Source: Pontibacter cellulosilyticus | GTDB lineage: Bacteria; Bacteroidota; Bacteroidia; Cytophagales; Hymenobacteraceae | NCBI RefSeq assembly: GCF_014306105.1 | Contig: NZ_JACRVF010000004.1 | Location: forward strand, 306,389-370,388 | DNA length: 64,000 nucleotides | Direction of reading: 5' to 3' | Shown: piece by piece, positions 17,881-27,011 of the stretch | Layout: each line of letters opens with the position of its first letter | Numbering within the stretch: the first letter of the stretch is position 1 | Position numbers and translations under genes: made by a program | The notes under the pieces: model-generated | What the model was told of the DNA's origin: nothing | What the model saw: only the letters and a program-made list of their open reading frames with translations | Database searches by the model: none

Positions 17881-18363
17881 ATGAAATCAATGCAGCAGTG
17901 GTTTAATGAGTATGGGCAAAGCCATCAGAACCACACAAACAAACTGATCCATTGGATCTGTGTGCCACTAATCTTCTTCAGTATTATAGGTTTGCTGGCA
18001 AGTATACCGAGCGGTGCACTCAAGGCCCCGTTTCCGGCACCAATACAGCCATACATTCATTTCGGGACGATAGTTATACTTCTTGGTCTGCTTTTTTACC
18101 TGCGGCTATCATTCACTATGTTTCTGGGCATGGCTATGGTATGCTTGCTTATGCTTTGGGCAGTAAAAATAGTAGATGCCGCCACTGACACACCTCTGTG
18201 GCTGATATGTTTGGCTGTGTTTGTTGTAGCCTGGATAGGGCAGTTCTACGGGCATAAGGTAGAGGGCAAGAAACCGTCTTTCCTGAAGGATCTGCAGTTC
18301 CTACTGATCGGGCCGGCCTGGCTGCTTGGCTTTATTTATCGGAAATTGAGCATCCCGTATTAA
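17881..18363 (+). CDS. Mpo1-like / DUF962 family membrane protein
   Basis: A 160-residue protein with four predicted membrane helices. The N-terminal motif WFNEYGQSHQNHTNKLIHWICVP contains the conserved His residues of the family, and the C-terminal part has WIGQFYGHKVEGKKPSF. Yeast Mpo1 is a dioxygenase that shortens 2-hydroxy fatty acids; bacterial activity is presumed rather than shown. The frame is open from 17851, but I prefer the ATG at 17881 (MKSMQQWF), which matches the usual family N-terminus. The stop codon forms part of the next gene's promoter box. Confidence 0.82.
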   Translation: MKSMQQWFNEYGQSHQNHTNKLIHWICVPLIFFSIIGLLASIPSGALKAPFPAPIQPYIHFGTIVILLGLLFYLRLSFTMFLGMAMVCLLMLWAVKIVDAATDTPLWLICLAVFVVAWIGQFYGHKVEGKKPSFLKDLQFLLIGPAWLLGFIYRKLSIPY

Positions 18364-18368
18364 CTTTG
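18361..18368 (+). promoter_or_regulatory. TAnnTTTG promoter box overlapping a stop codon
   Basis: TAACTTTG begins with the TAA stop of the Mpo1-like gene and lies 19 bp before the ATG at 18388. The next gene may therefore have its own promoter. Confidence 0.45.
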
Positions 18369-18387
18369 CGGGACCAAATGATTATTT

Positions 18388-19104
18388 ATGCTTGAGATCC
18401 TCAAAATTTTACTCTTAGCTTTTTTCGCTGTTGCTGTTCTTTTGCCTGTGGTACGCTACATGCTGCGCACCATATCTCCGGCTAAAAACGTTGGCACACT
18501 GGCTGCAGACGAAATAAAGTACATTCAGAAGCAGGACCTGAAACTAACTATTGCCTATTTCTTTTTTGCCTGCGTGCTGGCTGTGTTTTTTGCGGGTACC
18601 CTATCTCTTATATCAAGTATAGTACACTCTTCCGGAGAGCAGTTATACTTGCTTACCCCTAACTTTTCTGCCATGTTCGCGCCGGGGCTTCTGCTTGGTT
18701 TGGTAGTGGCCTTGTTGCCGCTCCGCCTAATACAGAACACATTGCTAGGCCATGATACAGAATTATACAAAACGTACATACAACGCACTGAAGGCGAGAG
18801 TTCGATGGGCAAATACAGGATTATCTTCCTGTTGTTGCTAGTGTTTGCAGGTGTAGTTGCTTGGTATAGCCTGCGCTGGCATGTAGTTATAGACAAAAAC
18901 AAGGTGGAGGTAAATAACCTGCTGGGAGAAGAGCGATCTTATAGCATGCAGGAAATCAAAACAATACATTACCTCGGGGAAGAAGGAAAGTATGTTGTTA
19001 CCTTCAACGACAATACCAACATCAATACCACTTACCTAAAACCTGTAAACCTTGAGATGATAGCCCTGTTGTCGCAGCAGTCGGGGCATCGTGTGATCAG
19101 GTAA
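18388..19104 (+). CDS. Uncharacterised membrane protein with a possible PH-like C-terminal domain
   Basis: A 238-residue protein I do not recognise. Four hydrophobic segments are visible (about 5-25, 53-78, 93-115, 143-163). A soluble C-terminal stretch of about 75 residues follows, with the strand pattern WHVVIDKNKVEVNNLLGEER, SYSMQEIKTIHYL and KYVVTFNDN, which resembles the small bacterial PH-like domains attached to membrane anchors. No catalytic motif is seen. It follows the Mpo1-like gene by 24 bp. Confidence 0.6.
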   Translation: MLEILKILLLAFFAVAVLLPVVRYMLRTISPAKNVGTLAADEIKYIQKQDLKLTIAYFFFACVLAVFFAGTLSLISSIVHSSGEQLYLLTPNFSAMFAPGLLLGLVVALLPLRLIQNTLLGHDTELYKTYIQRTEGESSMGKYRIIFLLLLVFAGVVAWYSLRWHVVIDKNKVEVNNLLGEERSYSMQEIKTIHYLGEEGKYVVTFNDNTNINTTYLKPVNLEMIALLSQQSGHRVIR

Positions 19105-19236
19105 GTGTGTAGCTTTCGTTTTATAGCTGCTTCTTAAGTTTTTCTGCTTTACTTTATAGTCGGCTGTATTTCTCAGTCTTACTTGCTGTACCGTTTAATC
19201 TCTTGTGTTGGTGAGCTTAAGTGACGCCTGCGAAAT

Positions 19237-19274
19237 TTCCCCGCTTTAGACAAGGAGGGGAAAGGGGTAGTTGG
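19237..19274 (+). repeat. Diverged single copy of the 38-bp REP-like arm
   Basis: This 38-bp intergenic stretch begins TTCCCCGCTTTAGACAAGG and matches the right arm of the element at 42308-42518 at 32 of 38 positions, with some similarity continuing just beyond. The TTCCCC/GGGGAA core can fold on itself. It lies between two unrelated genes. Confidence 0.7.
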
Positions 19275-19337
19275 AGTCTGCACTGTAAACCAATTGGATA
19301 CCGCAACATTCTGCTCCCTACAAATCTAATTATCAGC

Positions 19338-19345
19338 TATCTTTG
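19338..19345 (+). promoter_or_regulatory. TAnnTTTG promoter box
   Basis: TATCTTTG lies 24 bp before the ATG at 19370. The open frame upstream of that ATG runs through this box, which argues against the longer start at 19343. Confidence 0.55.
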
Positions 19346-19369
19346 CGCGATTTTCTACAGATCATAACC

Positions 19370-20437
19370 ATGAAGTATAAATTATTGATGCTGATGCTGC
19401 TGGTGCAGCTAACAGCAATGGCGCAGAAAAGCATACAAGTTGCCGACTTAAAAATTACAGCACCTGCTTCCATCGCTAATCCGCAAAGTATAAAGCCACA
19501 AGATGGAGTGTACCACTACGGATTTCAGCAAGGCGATGCAATTGTGGTAAACGTAGAGCCGGAGAAAGCAGAACAGCCTCTGAACCTGGAGGTGCAGGAG
19601 TATACTTCGGGCTCAACTGTTTTCTCTGTTAAGAACCAAAAGAAGATAAAGAACCTGCGCCTGCCGGCTCCACGCAAAATTGCTTACCGGTTTATACTTA
19701 CCTCAGCCAACGGAAAGCCTGTACCGGCACAACTAAGTATAAAACGCACCCCAGCCAACGAAGAAAGTCGCTACTTTAATCCAAACATCACCTGGAAAAC
19801 TAAATCCGATACCACCTGGACTACTGTAACCGAGAAAGTTGCCGTAAAAGGGGACCTGGTGCCAGTTACACTCGTTGATAAAACATTTCGGGTAGCCTCT
19901 AAAACGAACCTAAACCCTAGCCGCGTGGCTGTTCCATTTAAGTTACCAGCCAACACTGTACATTGGGTTTACTGGATAGGAGTGGGGCAAGAGTCTGTGG
20001 AGCAGCTCAAGAACATGACAAGTATGGCCAGTAAAGGAGCTGCTACACTTGCCTCAACTGTTAGCCCTGTGGCTGCTTTTGGCCTAGGCCTGATCCCGAG
20101 CCTGCCGCAGGTAAATGCCTCCGGCAACATCGACTACTATTTTATGAATAAGCAATCTGCGGATAAGTTTGTAGCCGATCCTGACTCTGACTGGAAACAT
20201 TATACTTTTGCGCAGGGCACAGGCATCATCTCCGACTATAAATTGGTACAACTCTCCGAAACTCCAAAGGCTACAGACAACACGCTGCATGCCGTTTTCA
20301 GAAACAGCAACACAGTAACCGGCCTCGACATTACTCTTAAAATAGTGGCTTTTGAGCAGGAGAAAAAGTATGTGAGCAAGCAGGTACGCAAACCGCTAAA
20401 GGTGGAACTTACATATATTCCTGCCTTCGGAGAGTAA
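19370..20437 (+). CDS. Secreted protein of unknown function (355 aa)
   Basis: Begins with a clear signal peptide (MKYKLLMLMLLVQLTAMAQ), so the mature protein is exported. The rest is beta-rich and shows no motif I recognise. One internal stretch (about residues 215-245: SMASKGAATLASTVSPVAAFGLGLIP) is small-residue-rich and hydrophobic. The start at 19370 was chosen over 19343 because a promoter box lies in the extension. It is probably monocistronic. Function is unknown. Confidence 0.6.
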   Translation: MKYKLLMLMLLVQLTAMAQKSIQVADLKITAPASIANPQSIKPQDGVYHYGFQQGDAIVVNVEPEKAEQPLNLEVQEYTSGSTVFSVKNQKKIKNLRLPAPRKIAYRFILTSANGKPVPAQLSIKRTPANEESRYFNPNITWKTKSDTTWTTVTEKVAVKGDLVPVTLVDKTFRVASKTNLNPSRVAVPFKLPANTVHWVYWIGVGQESVEQLKNMTSMASKGAATLASTVSPVAAFGLGLIPSLPQVNASGNIDYYFMNKQSADKFVADPDSDWKHYTFAQGTGIISDYKLVQLSETPKATDNTLHAVFRNSNTVTGLDITLKIVAFEQEKKYVSKQVRKPLKVELTYIPAFGE

Positions 20438-20557
20438 GTACTGTGAGTGAGAATTGAGAAACAGAGTATAACTAGAGACTCAGAACTCGACACTCTAAAC
20501 TCTTTTTTGTAGTTTTACCGCAGTTAAACGGATCCTTTAAACCAAACATAAATCGAT

Positions 20558-21952
20558 ATGCAAGTTCGCGTAGAGAAAGACACGATGGGCCCGATTGAGG
20601 TGCCTGCAGACAAATACTGGGGTGCTCAGACACAGCGCTCTAAAGAAAACTTTACCATCGGTGGCCAGCTGATGCCGACAGAAGTAGTGGAAGCTTTTGC
20701 TATACTTAAGAAATCTGCTGCACAGGCTAATGCTCAGCTTGGTGTATTGGCGCAGGATAAAGCTGATATCATCTCTAAAGTTTGTGACGAGATACTTGAA
20801 GGCAAGCTGGCTGATCAGTTTCCGCTGGTAGTATGGCAGACAGGCTCGGGCACGCAGTCTAACATGAACGTGAACGAAGTGGTTGCCAACCGTGCGCACG
20901 TATTGTTAGGTGGCGATTTACTGGATGAGAAAAAGAAAATCCACCCGAACGACGACGTAAACAAGTCGCAGTCTTCTAACGACACATTCCCGACGGCAAT
21001 GCACATTGCTGCTTACAAAAAAGTAGTAGAGCACACGTTGCCATTGGTTAAGAAACTACGCGACACGTTTAACAGCAAAGCTGAAGCTTATATGGACGTA
21101 GTGAAGATCGGACGTACGCACCTAATGGATGCTACACCGCTTACACTGGGCCAGGAGCTTTCGGGTTACGTAGCCCAGCTGGACTACGGCATGAAGGCGC
21201 TTCGCAACACACTGCCACACCTGAGCACATTGGCTCTTGGCGGTTCTGCGGTAGGTACAGGCCTTAACACGCCATCTGGTTACGATGTACTGGTTGCAGA
21301 GAAGATCTCTCAGTTCGCTGGTCACGATTTCATTACAGCTCCTAACAAATTCGAGGCACTTGCTGCACACGATGCTATAGTTGAGACATCTGGCGCGCTT
21401 AAGCAACTGGCTGTATCGCTGATGAAGATCGCCAACGATATCCGTTTACTGGCTTCTGGCCCACGTTCTGGTATCGCTGAGATCCTTATCCCGGAGAACG
21501 AGCCGGGTTCATCTATCATGCCGGGTAAAGTAAACCCAACACAGGCGGAGGCCATGACAATGGTTTGCGCCCAGGTAATCGGTAATGACGTAGCTATCTC
21601 TGTTGGTGGTATGAACGGCCATTTCGAGCTGAACGTGTTTAAGCCGGTGATGATCTACAACCTGCTGATGAGCGCCCAGCTGATCGGTGATGCCTGCGAC
21701 TCGTTCGACAAGCATTGCGCGGTAGGTATCGAGCCAAACACAGCCCGCATCAAAGAGAACCTGGAGAACTCGCTGATGCTGGTAACGGCCCTTAACCCAC
21801 ACATCGGTTACGACAACGCCGCCAAGATCGCGAAGAAAGCACATAAAGAAGGCACAACCCTTCGCCAAGCAGCCATCGCCCTTGACCTGCTAACAAACGA
21901 GCAGTACGACGAGTGGGTGAAGCCAGAAGATATGATCGGCAGCTTGAAATAG
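20558..21952 (+). CDS. fumC: Class II fumarate hydratase
   Basis: A 464-residue homotetrameric fumarase that hydrates fumarate to L-malate in the TCA cycle. Landmarks: [34 protein letters not shown], the active-site region [14 protein letters not shown], and the superfamily signature [13 protein letters not shown]. Length is normal. The codon use is noticeably more GC-rich and regular than in its neighbours, as expected for a highly expressed enzyme. It is a single-gene unit with a strong terminator. Confidence 0.97.
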   Translation: MQVRVEKDTMGPIEVPADKYWGAQTQRSKENFTIGGQLMPTEVVEAFAILKKSAAQANAQLGVLAQDKADIISKVCDEILEGKLADQFPLVVWQTGSGTQSNMNVNEVVANRAHVLLGGDLLDEKKKIHPNDDVNKSQSSNDTFPTAMHIAAYKKVVEHTLPLVKKLRDTFNSKAEAYMDVVKIGRTHLMDATPLTLGQELSGYVAQLDYGMKALRNTLPHLSTLALGGSAVGTGLNTPSGYDVLVAEKISQFAGHDFITAPNKFEALAAHDAIVETSGALKQLAVSLMKIANDIRLLASGPRSGIAEILIPENEPGSSIMPGKVNPTQAEAMTMVCAQVIGNDVAISVGGMNGHFELNVFKPVMIYNLLMSAQLIGDACDSFDKHCAVGIEPNTARIKENLENSLMLVTALNPHIGYDNAAKIAKKAHKEGTTLRQAAIALDLLTNEQYDEWVKPEDMIGSLK

Positions 21953-21978
21953 TAAGATTATACTTTAACAGATAAAGG

Positions 21979-22010
21979 AAAAGCAGCTCCGGAAGGGGCT
22001 GCTTTTTTTT
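21979..22010 (+). terminator. fumC terminator
   Basis: AAAGCAGCTCC pairs with GGGGCTGCTTT around a GGAA loop, followed by a T8 run. Nearly the same sequence follows the gene at 22169-23743. Confidence 0.9.
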
Positions 22011-22168
22011 ATGCACTCGCTATTACTAAAGCTTCTTTGAAAAGCGAACAATTGGCATCTGCTAAAAATATTGCCTCAATGTAATATTAAATATATAGAT
22101 CCTCTATATTGGCTTAATTTTTGCAAAGCCGAAATATCTACTATCTACAAAATAAAACTATCGAATCC

Positions 22169-23743
22169 ATGTTTATCAACATCAACAAGCTAAAAGCAGT
22201 AAACATTCTGCTTAGCACCATCTTGTTCTACTTTACCGTTACTTCCTCTCTTGCACAAGGCACTGTTTTAGTACACGAATTTAAGCTCTTAAATGAATCT
22301 CCTGAGTCACTGCCCGAACACGGCAGATTCCTTACAGACAGCACTTTTATGAAACCAGTGTTGGAGGTGCTTGAAAGGGGAATACGCTCAAAAGTAGGAA
22401 ACCTACCTATTGATTATTACTCTGGCAGGCAGATCGACCTGCTTAGTCCGTCCATAAACCCATATATGGACTCCAAAACCCAGTTTAAAGATTATTTTGC
22501 TAAGCAAAAGGCGTATTACTCCCGCTTTAAAAAAGAGAATCGAAAAAACCACCAGTATTTAGTTACTGTGCATGCAGAGTTTCTAAAGCCTAATGTTTGG
22601 GAGAGCCAGGAAAATGTAAAGTTCAAGCTCAAAGTAAAAATTAAGGAGAATGGTAAGGGGAAAGTGTTTAAGGAGCGGGAGAGCTATAGTTACATTGTTA
22701 AAACTCCTGACCTGCTTATGAATGAATTAGGCAGCCAGTCTCTCGCAATTTACCAGAACTTCGCCCTCAACAAAGAGGAAATACAGAAAGCCTACCTTGA
22801 TGGATTAGAGCAGATCTTCTTCGATAAAGCAGCTCAAAAGACTCAGTTGGTAAATAGATCAATTTACGAAGGCTACAATGATTTTATAGAGCAGGCTGAG
22901 CGTAAGTATAGCTTAGTAGTACCTGCTACGTACGGCTACTCCACTCTAAGCAATGTAAAGTATAGATTTCTTGGTATTCCGGTAATGGCGGGCAAATCCA
23001 AGCATTCTGCTGTACTTGCCGGAGAGCTGTCTGAGTCTAGAAAAGGCTTTATTCAAATGAAAGAAAACAGGCTTAGCGGCATAACAGATTTAGATATCGT
23101 GAGCCCGCTGGGCACTGGTTATCGCCAGCTTGACAGAAACTTTACCCTTAGCTCCGAACTCTTCCCTTCGCCTTACAGAACTTATACTTTAAGAGGATCT
23201 ATTCAGGATGCTTACGCTTTGGGAATAAGAGTAGGAGATCCCTTCAATAATTCATTCAGGCTGGATCTTTATGATGAAGGAAAAATGTTGAAATCTAATA
23301 TGCTGGTTCACAATTTAGGAGTTAGCAGATACGATGAAGGGTCAGAAGCGTCCGCGTCATCTTTAAATCTTGGCCTGGTTAGCCGTACCAAAACCACAGG
23401 AGCAAAGAGCCTGCACAAGATACTTCGCAACCATGGCCGCATCTACACACCCTATATTAAGACAGAAGGAGAAATGCTCGGGAAGTCCTTCTCACTTATC
23501 ACAAACCCTTTGTGCCTGAATAATGTGGAAATGTACTACGGCGATGAAATGGTTGGCCTGATCACCCACTCCAAACCAACCAAGAAGCAGCTAAAGAAGG
23601 AGAAGAACTTTATCCCTCATATGCTTTACCTGAAAGCTGGTCTCACCCCCGAGGAAGAAGCACTCATTCTGCAAAACTTCCAGCTAATGAGAGTAGGTTA
23701 CGCCATGAACAATTTGCAGAGAGGCAGAAGCAGAAGCAACTAA
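22169..23743 (+). CDS. Secreted protein of unknown function (524 aa)
   Basis: A signal peptide is visible (INKLKAVNILLSTILFYF, cleavage near SLAQ). The mature part has a Lys-rich region around 150-220 and several predicted beta strands, with no recognised domain. The reading frame extends to a TTG at 22121, but the ATG at 22169 (MFININKL) gives a proper signal peptide and lies downstream of AT-rich promoter-like sequence, so I chose it. The Arg/Ser-rich tail (RGRSRSN) is unusual. Function is unknown. Confidence 0.6.
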   Translation: MFININKLKAVNILLSTILFYFTVTSSLAQGTVLVHEFKLLNESPESLPEHGRFLTDSTFMKPVLEVLERGIRSKVGNLPIDYYSGRQIDLLSPSINPYMDSKTQFKDYFAKQKAYYSRFKKENRKNHQYLVTVHAEFLKPNVWESQENVKFKLKVKIKENGKGKVFKERESYSYIVKTPDLLMNELGSQSLAIYQNFALNKEEIQKAYLDGLEQIFFDKAAQKTQLVNRSIYEGYNDFIEQAERKYSLVVPATYGYSTLSNVKYRFLGIPVMAGKSKHSAVLAGELSESRKGFIQMKENRLSGITDLDIVSPLGTGYRQLDRNFTLSSELFPSPYRTYTLRGSIQDAYALGIRVGDPFNNSFRLDLYDEGKMLKSNMLVHNLGVSRYDEGSEASASSLNLGLVSRTKTTGAKSLHKILRNHGRIYTPYIKTEGEMLGKSFSLITNPLCLNNVEMYYGDEMVGLITHSKPTKKQLKKEKNFIPHMLYLKAGLTPEEEALILQNFQLMRVGYAMNNLQRGRSRSN

Positions 23744-23813
23744 AGAACCACAAGGATTAGCATCCAAGCATCTAAAGACCCTACAATAAGTTTATACTTT
23801 TGTAGATAAAGGA

Positions 23814-23843
23814 AAAGCAGCTCTGGAAGGGGCTGCTTTTTTG
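23814..23843 (+). terminator. Terminator nearly identical to the fumC terminator
   Basis: AAAGCAGCTC and GAGCTGCTTT-type arms flank a short loop with a T6 run. The sequence from GATAAAGGAAAAGCAGCTC onward matches the fumC terminator at almost every base. Confidence 0.85.
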
Positions 23844-23898
23844 TTTGTATCTGATGTAAAAGAAAGTATATTCATAAATTAATCATAGCATAATCTAA

Positions 23899-24533
23899 AT
23901 GAGTGGGTACAAAGATTATATTCGCAAAGGAAGACTCAAAAACGGCTTTTATGAGTTAGATAAAATTACTGATAAATGGGGCTACATCAGACAAGGATAT
24001 ATGGAGAGAATCCCTCTTATTATGGCTGCGTCTGAGACCAATTTAAAGACATGTGTCAGTTCAAACTTTATTGATTGGAGTATAGTTTTTTCTCCAATTG
24101 AATATGATGCTTGGATCTCGATTCAGAATTATGGCTTACCTCTTTATCCTCAGTTTCCCCTTTCAATTACTTTATAGATTTTGCAAACCCATACTTGAGA
24201 ATAGGTTTAGAATTAGATGGAGAGCAATTTCATGAGCCAGAAAAGGATAAGCTAAGAGATCAGATGTTAGCCGATTTTGGATGGAAGATTTTTAGAATTA
24301 AAGGCAAAGAGTGTTACAAGGAATTTAAAACTCTATCAGATTTGGATGAAGAAGATGAATCAAGTAAGTATAGAGAGATACAGAACTGGCTTTGTAATAC
24401 TTGTGATGGAGTAATAAAATCTATTGAAACTATTTATTTTGATGACAGAGCTGATACACCAAATGAGTATTATCAGTTGGCTTTAAGAAGCTTAAATAAT
24501 CATAAACTCGCTAATTTTGAATTATTTGATTAG
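23899..24533 (+). pseudogene. Frameshifted endonuclease-like gene (DUF559/Vsr-type PD-(D/E)XK fold)
   Basis: Two overlapping frames form one gene. The first (23899-24177) ends shortly after GLPLYPQFP. The second (open from 24111) continues with NYFIDFANPYLRIGLELDGEQFH and a DFGWKIFRIKG segment, the core of Vsr/DUF559-like nucleases. The frames join if the four Cs at 24157-24160 were five, so one base appears lost in a homopolymer. It could be a real pseudogene or a sequencing error. The gene is more AT-rich than its neighbours, which suggests acquisition. No methyltransferase or restriction partner is nearby. Confidence 0.7.
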
Positions 24534-24672
24534 CTTCTTACGCCGCTAGTGCTAGTTTATAGCTCTTACTCCTTTTATCATAAAAGATTAGCACAAGCTG
24601 CAAACTCACACCAACAGATTTAGCTAAAAGGCAAAGTCTTCCGTTTATACAATTACTAGCTGCAATTTAAGC

Positions 24673-24680
24673 TACCTTTG
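24673..24680 (+). promoter_or_regulatory. TAnnTTTG promoter box for the YkgJ gene
   Basis: TACCTTTG lies 37 bp before the ATG at 24718. Confidence 0.5.
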
Positions 24681-24717
24681 AAACAGCACATAAAAGAAGT
24701 GCTTAAATTCAGTAAGT

Positions 24718-25221
24718 ATGGTTGATTCAACAAATATCTGTTTGGCTTGTGGTTTGTGTTGTACTGGCACCTTGATTGGCTTTGTACAGCTCAATAGTGA
24801 AGAGTTGCCTGCGGTAAGAGAACTAATGGATATTGAAGAGGCAACTAGTGATGGGGTTATTATTCAGCCCTGTAACAGCTATTGTGATGGCTGCACTATC
24901 TACTCGGATAGGCCGAAACAATGTGCCAGCTATGATTGCGAACTTCTAAAATCCTTTGATCGGAAAGAACTGGATTATACTTCGGCTGTCTCAATAGTTG
25001 ATGTAGTTAAACAAAAAAAGAGTGCTATTGAAGAAAAGTTAGCGCTATTACAGATTCCGCTACAGTCCCAGTCATTTTACTTTAAGATGTCCGAGCTGAA
25101 AAACCTTTATCTGAAAAACGAGCATGAGTTATCATCAACACCAGACTTCGAAGATCTGATAGCTGATATTAAGCAGCTAGATAGTCTGCTGTCAGAGAAA
25201 TTTGGTGTTACAGTATTTTAA
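24718..25221 (+). CDS. YkgJ family cysteine-cluster protein
   Basis: A 167-residue protein with the Cys pattern of the YkgJ/UPF0153 family: CLACGLCCTG near residues 8-17, then CNSYCDGCTIYSDRPKQC and a further Cys (SYDCELL). The cluster is thought to bind zinc or an iron-sulfur centre; the cellular role is unknown. The C-terminal half is helical and Cys-free. It is monocistronic, with its own promoter box. Confidence 0.85.
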   Translation: MVDSTNICLACGLCCTGTLIGFVQLNSEELPAVRELMDIEEATSDGVIIQPCNSYCDGCTIYSDRPKQCASYDCELLKSFDRKELDYTSAVSIVDVVKQKKSAIEEKLALLQIPLQSQSFYFKMSELKNLYLKNEHELSSTPDFEDLIADIKQLDSLLSEKFGVTVF

Positions 25222-25313
25222 TTGACTGAATATAAAACTGACATAGTCACTTTTGTAGCGAATAGTCAAAAACGCAGGCTCATACCAAATCCTTCTTACC
25301 CTAAGCCAAACTC

Positions 25314-26054
25314 CTACTGCTTACCGGCCGGCTTCAGCAAAATCTCATTCACGTTAGCGCGGTTGGGCAAAGTGAGCGCGTAAAGTATGGAATCAGCGAT
25401 ATCCTCCGGCTCTAACTTCGACTCGCCGTTGTCCCAGTCCATGTCGTTTAATAGCTCTTTGTCTGTGATAGATTCTCGCAAATCTGTGTCTACGGTACCC
25501 GGCTCAACAGACGTGATGCGGATGTTATAGTCCGGGGAGAGCTCCATGCGCAGCCCTTCGGAGAGCGCAATGATGGCAGCCTTGGTAGCTCCGTACACAG
25601 CACCGCCGCGGTACATCACGCGCCCATCGATAGAAGCCATGTTCACAATATGCCCGCTCTTGTTTTGGATCATGGTTGGCAGCACCGCATAAACAGCCTT
25701 GAGTATACCTTTCAGGTTTACGTCTACCATTTTTTCCCATTCTTCCAGGTGGCGGTTTTTCATGTAGGAGAGGGGCATCAGTCCGGCGCTGTTTACCAGT
25801 ATGTCAATCGTGCCATACTTGTCCAGAGCTATTTGGGCCATAGCCTCTACCTGCTTCAGGTCTGTTACATCGGTTTCAGCTATGGTGGCCTCGCCGCCTT
25901 TACTTTCTATTTCCTGCTTTACTTCTTTCAGATCATCAGCATGGCGGGCTGCGAGTACAACTTTAGCGCCTGCTTCGGCTAAGACCTTGGCTGTGGCTTT
26001 GCCTATACCTTGCGATGCCCCGGTTACGATGGCTACTTTATCTTTCAGCTTCAT
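25314..26054 (-). CDS. SDR family oxidoreductase
   Basis: A 246-residue classical short-chain dehydrogenase. The cofactor motif TGASQGIG is at 11-18, Ser141 lies in MASIDG, and Tyr154/Lys158 in YGATK. The structural NNAG motif is replaced by NSAG. The C-terminal RANVNEILLKPAGKQ resembles the group of SDRs related to serine/3-hydroxy acid dehydrogenases. Substrate is unknown. It is divergent from an AraC-type regulator 125 bp away, which may control it. Confidence 0.9.
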   Translation of the reverse strand: MKLKDKVAIVTGASQGIGKATAKVLAEAGAKVVLAARHADDLKEVKQEIESKGGEATIAETDVTDLKQVEAMAQIALDKYGTIDILVNSAGLMPLSYMKNRHLEEWEKMVDVNLKGILKAVYAVLPTMIQNKSGHIVNMASIDGRVMYRGGAVYGATKAAIIALSEGLRMELSPDYNIRITSVEPGTVDTDLRESITDKELLNDMDWDNGESKLEPEDIADSILYALTLPNRANVNEILLKPAGKQ

Positions 26055-26152
26055 AGTTTAGTTAGTTTCATAAAGCTTTTTATACTTGTAGCCAGAGAAG
26101 GGGGTTATCACAGAACCACAAGATCTGCACATTTTATTCGCCTGTGCCTGTT

Positions 26153-26160
26153 TATCTTTG
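26153..26160 (+). promoter_or_regulatory. TAnnTTTG promoter box of the AraC-type regulator
   Basis: TATCTTTG lies 19 bp before the ATG at 26180, within the spacer shared with the divergent SDR gene. Confidence 0.55.
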
Positions 26161-26179
26161 TCATAAATAATTTAAGGCC

Positions 26180-26998
26180 ATGTTAAACGCTGTACTTGCT
26201 TACATCAATAGCCACCTGGACGAGAACATCTCGCTGGAAGAACTGGCACAGGTAACGGGCTACTCGCCCTACCACCTGCACCGCAAGCTGAAAGAGGAGC
26301 TGCAGGAGCCGATTGGCAGTTTCATCCTAAAACAACGGATGCAAACAGCTGCTTACCTGCTTTGCCTGACAACGCTTCCTATTTACGAGGTTGGTTTGCT
26401 GGTAGGCTATGAGAACGACAGCGCCTTTAGCAGGGCCTTCAAAAGCACCATGGGCACTACCCCCAGAACTTTCCGGAAGCAGCAGGATGTGCACAGTAAG
26501 GACTTGCAGCAGGCACAGTATGTATCGCTTAAGTGTGAAGTAGTACACTTGCCGGAGCAGCAGGCCATTGTTTTCCCCAGCATCGGCAACTACTTCTCAA
26601 AAGACATTTACAAAGTATGGGATAAGGTAAACAGCTTTATCCAGAGCGAAGGCTTAACACCCGATGACTTCACTTATGTAGGTGTGCTGCACGACTGCCA
26701 GAACGTGAACCTGGAAAGCATGTGCCGGTATGATGCGGCCATAGTTTGTAAAAAGGAGACGAAGCTAAACGTAAACAAGCACTTTATCACGACACTCCCC
26801 GGCGGTAAGTTTGCCAAATATAAGTTTTGTTGCCCGGTGGCAGAGTATGCCAGCATTGGTATGCTCATTAACAGCCATTTGCAGCACGAGGCACAACTGC
26901 AGCATAGCTATGGTATTTCATACTTCCGGTTCCAGGCGCTACCAACCTACAATACTGCTGATAACTTATTTATAGAGTGGTTTATTCCGATTAACTAA
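26180..26998 (+). CDS. AraC family regulator with C-terminal GyrI-like effector domain
   Basis: A 272-residue regulator. The N-terminal AraC-type DNA-binding region holds two helix-turn-helix units (ISLEELAQVTGYSPYHLHRKLKE and IYEVGLLVGYENDSAFSRAFK in pieces), ending in TPRTFRKQQ. The C-terminal ~150 residues resemble the GyrI/Rob effector-binding fold (VGVLHDCQNV, LPGGKFAKYKF, YFRFQALPTY). Proteins of this layout usually sense small hydrophobic compounds and activate efflux or detoxification genes. A membrane protein gene follows 13 bp later and an SDR gene lies divergently; both are plausible targets. Confidence 0.88.
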   Translation: MLNAVLAYINSHLDENISLEELAQVTGYSPYHLHRKLKEELQEPIGSFILKQRMQTAAYLLCLTTLPIYEVGLLVGYENDSAFSRAFKSTMGTTPRTFRKQQDVHSKDLQQAQYVSLKCEVVHLPEQQAIVFPSIGNYFSKDIYKVWDKVNSFIQSEGLTPDDFTYVGVLHDCQNVNLESMCRYDAAIVCKKETKLNVNKHFITTLPGGKFAKYKFCCPVAEYASIGMLINSHLQHEAQLQHSYGISYFRFQALPTYNTADNLFIEWFIPIN

Positions 26999-27011
26999 AC
27001 AAAATAAAACT

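Noticed and set aside
22121..22168. Upstream TTG extension of the secreted protein gene
   Set aside because: TTG start, AT-rich promoter-like sequence in the extension, and the ATG at 22169 begins a proper signal peptide.
24154..24177. Programmed -1 frameshift in the endonuclease-like gene
   Set aside because: The heptamer around TTTCCCC is not in the right codon phase for classic slippage, so a lost base is the simpler reading.
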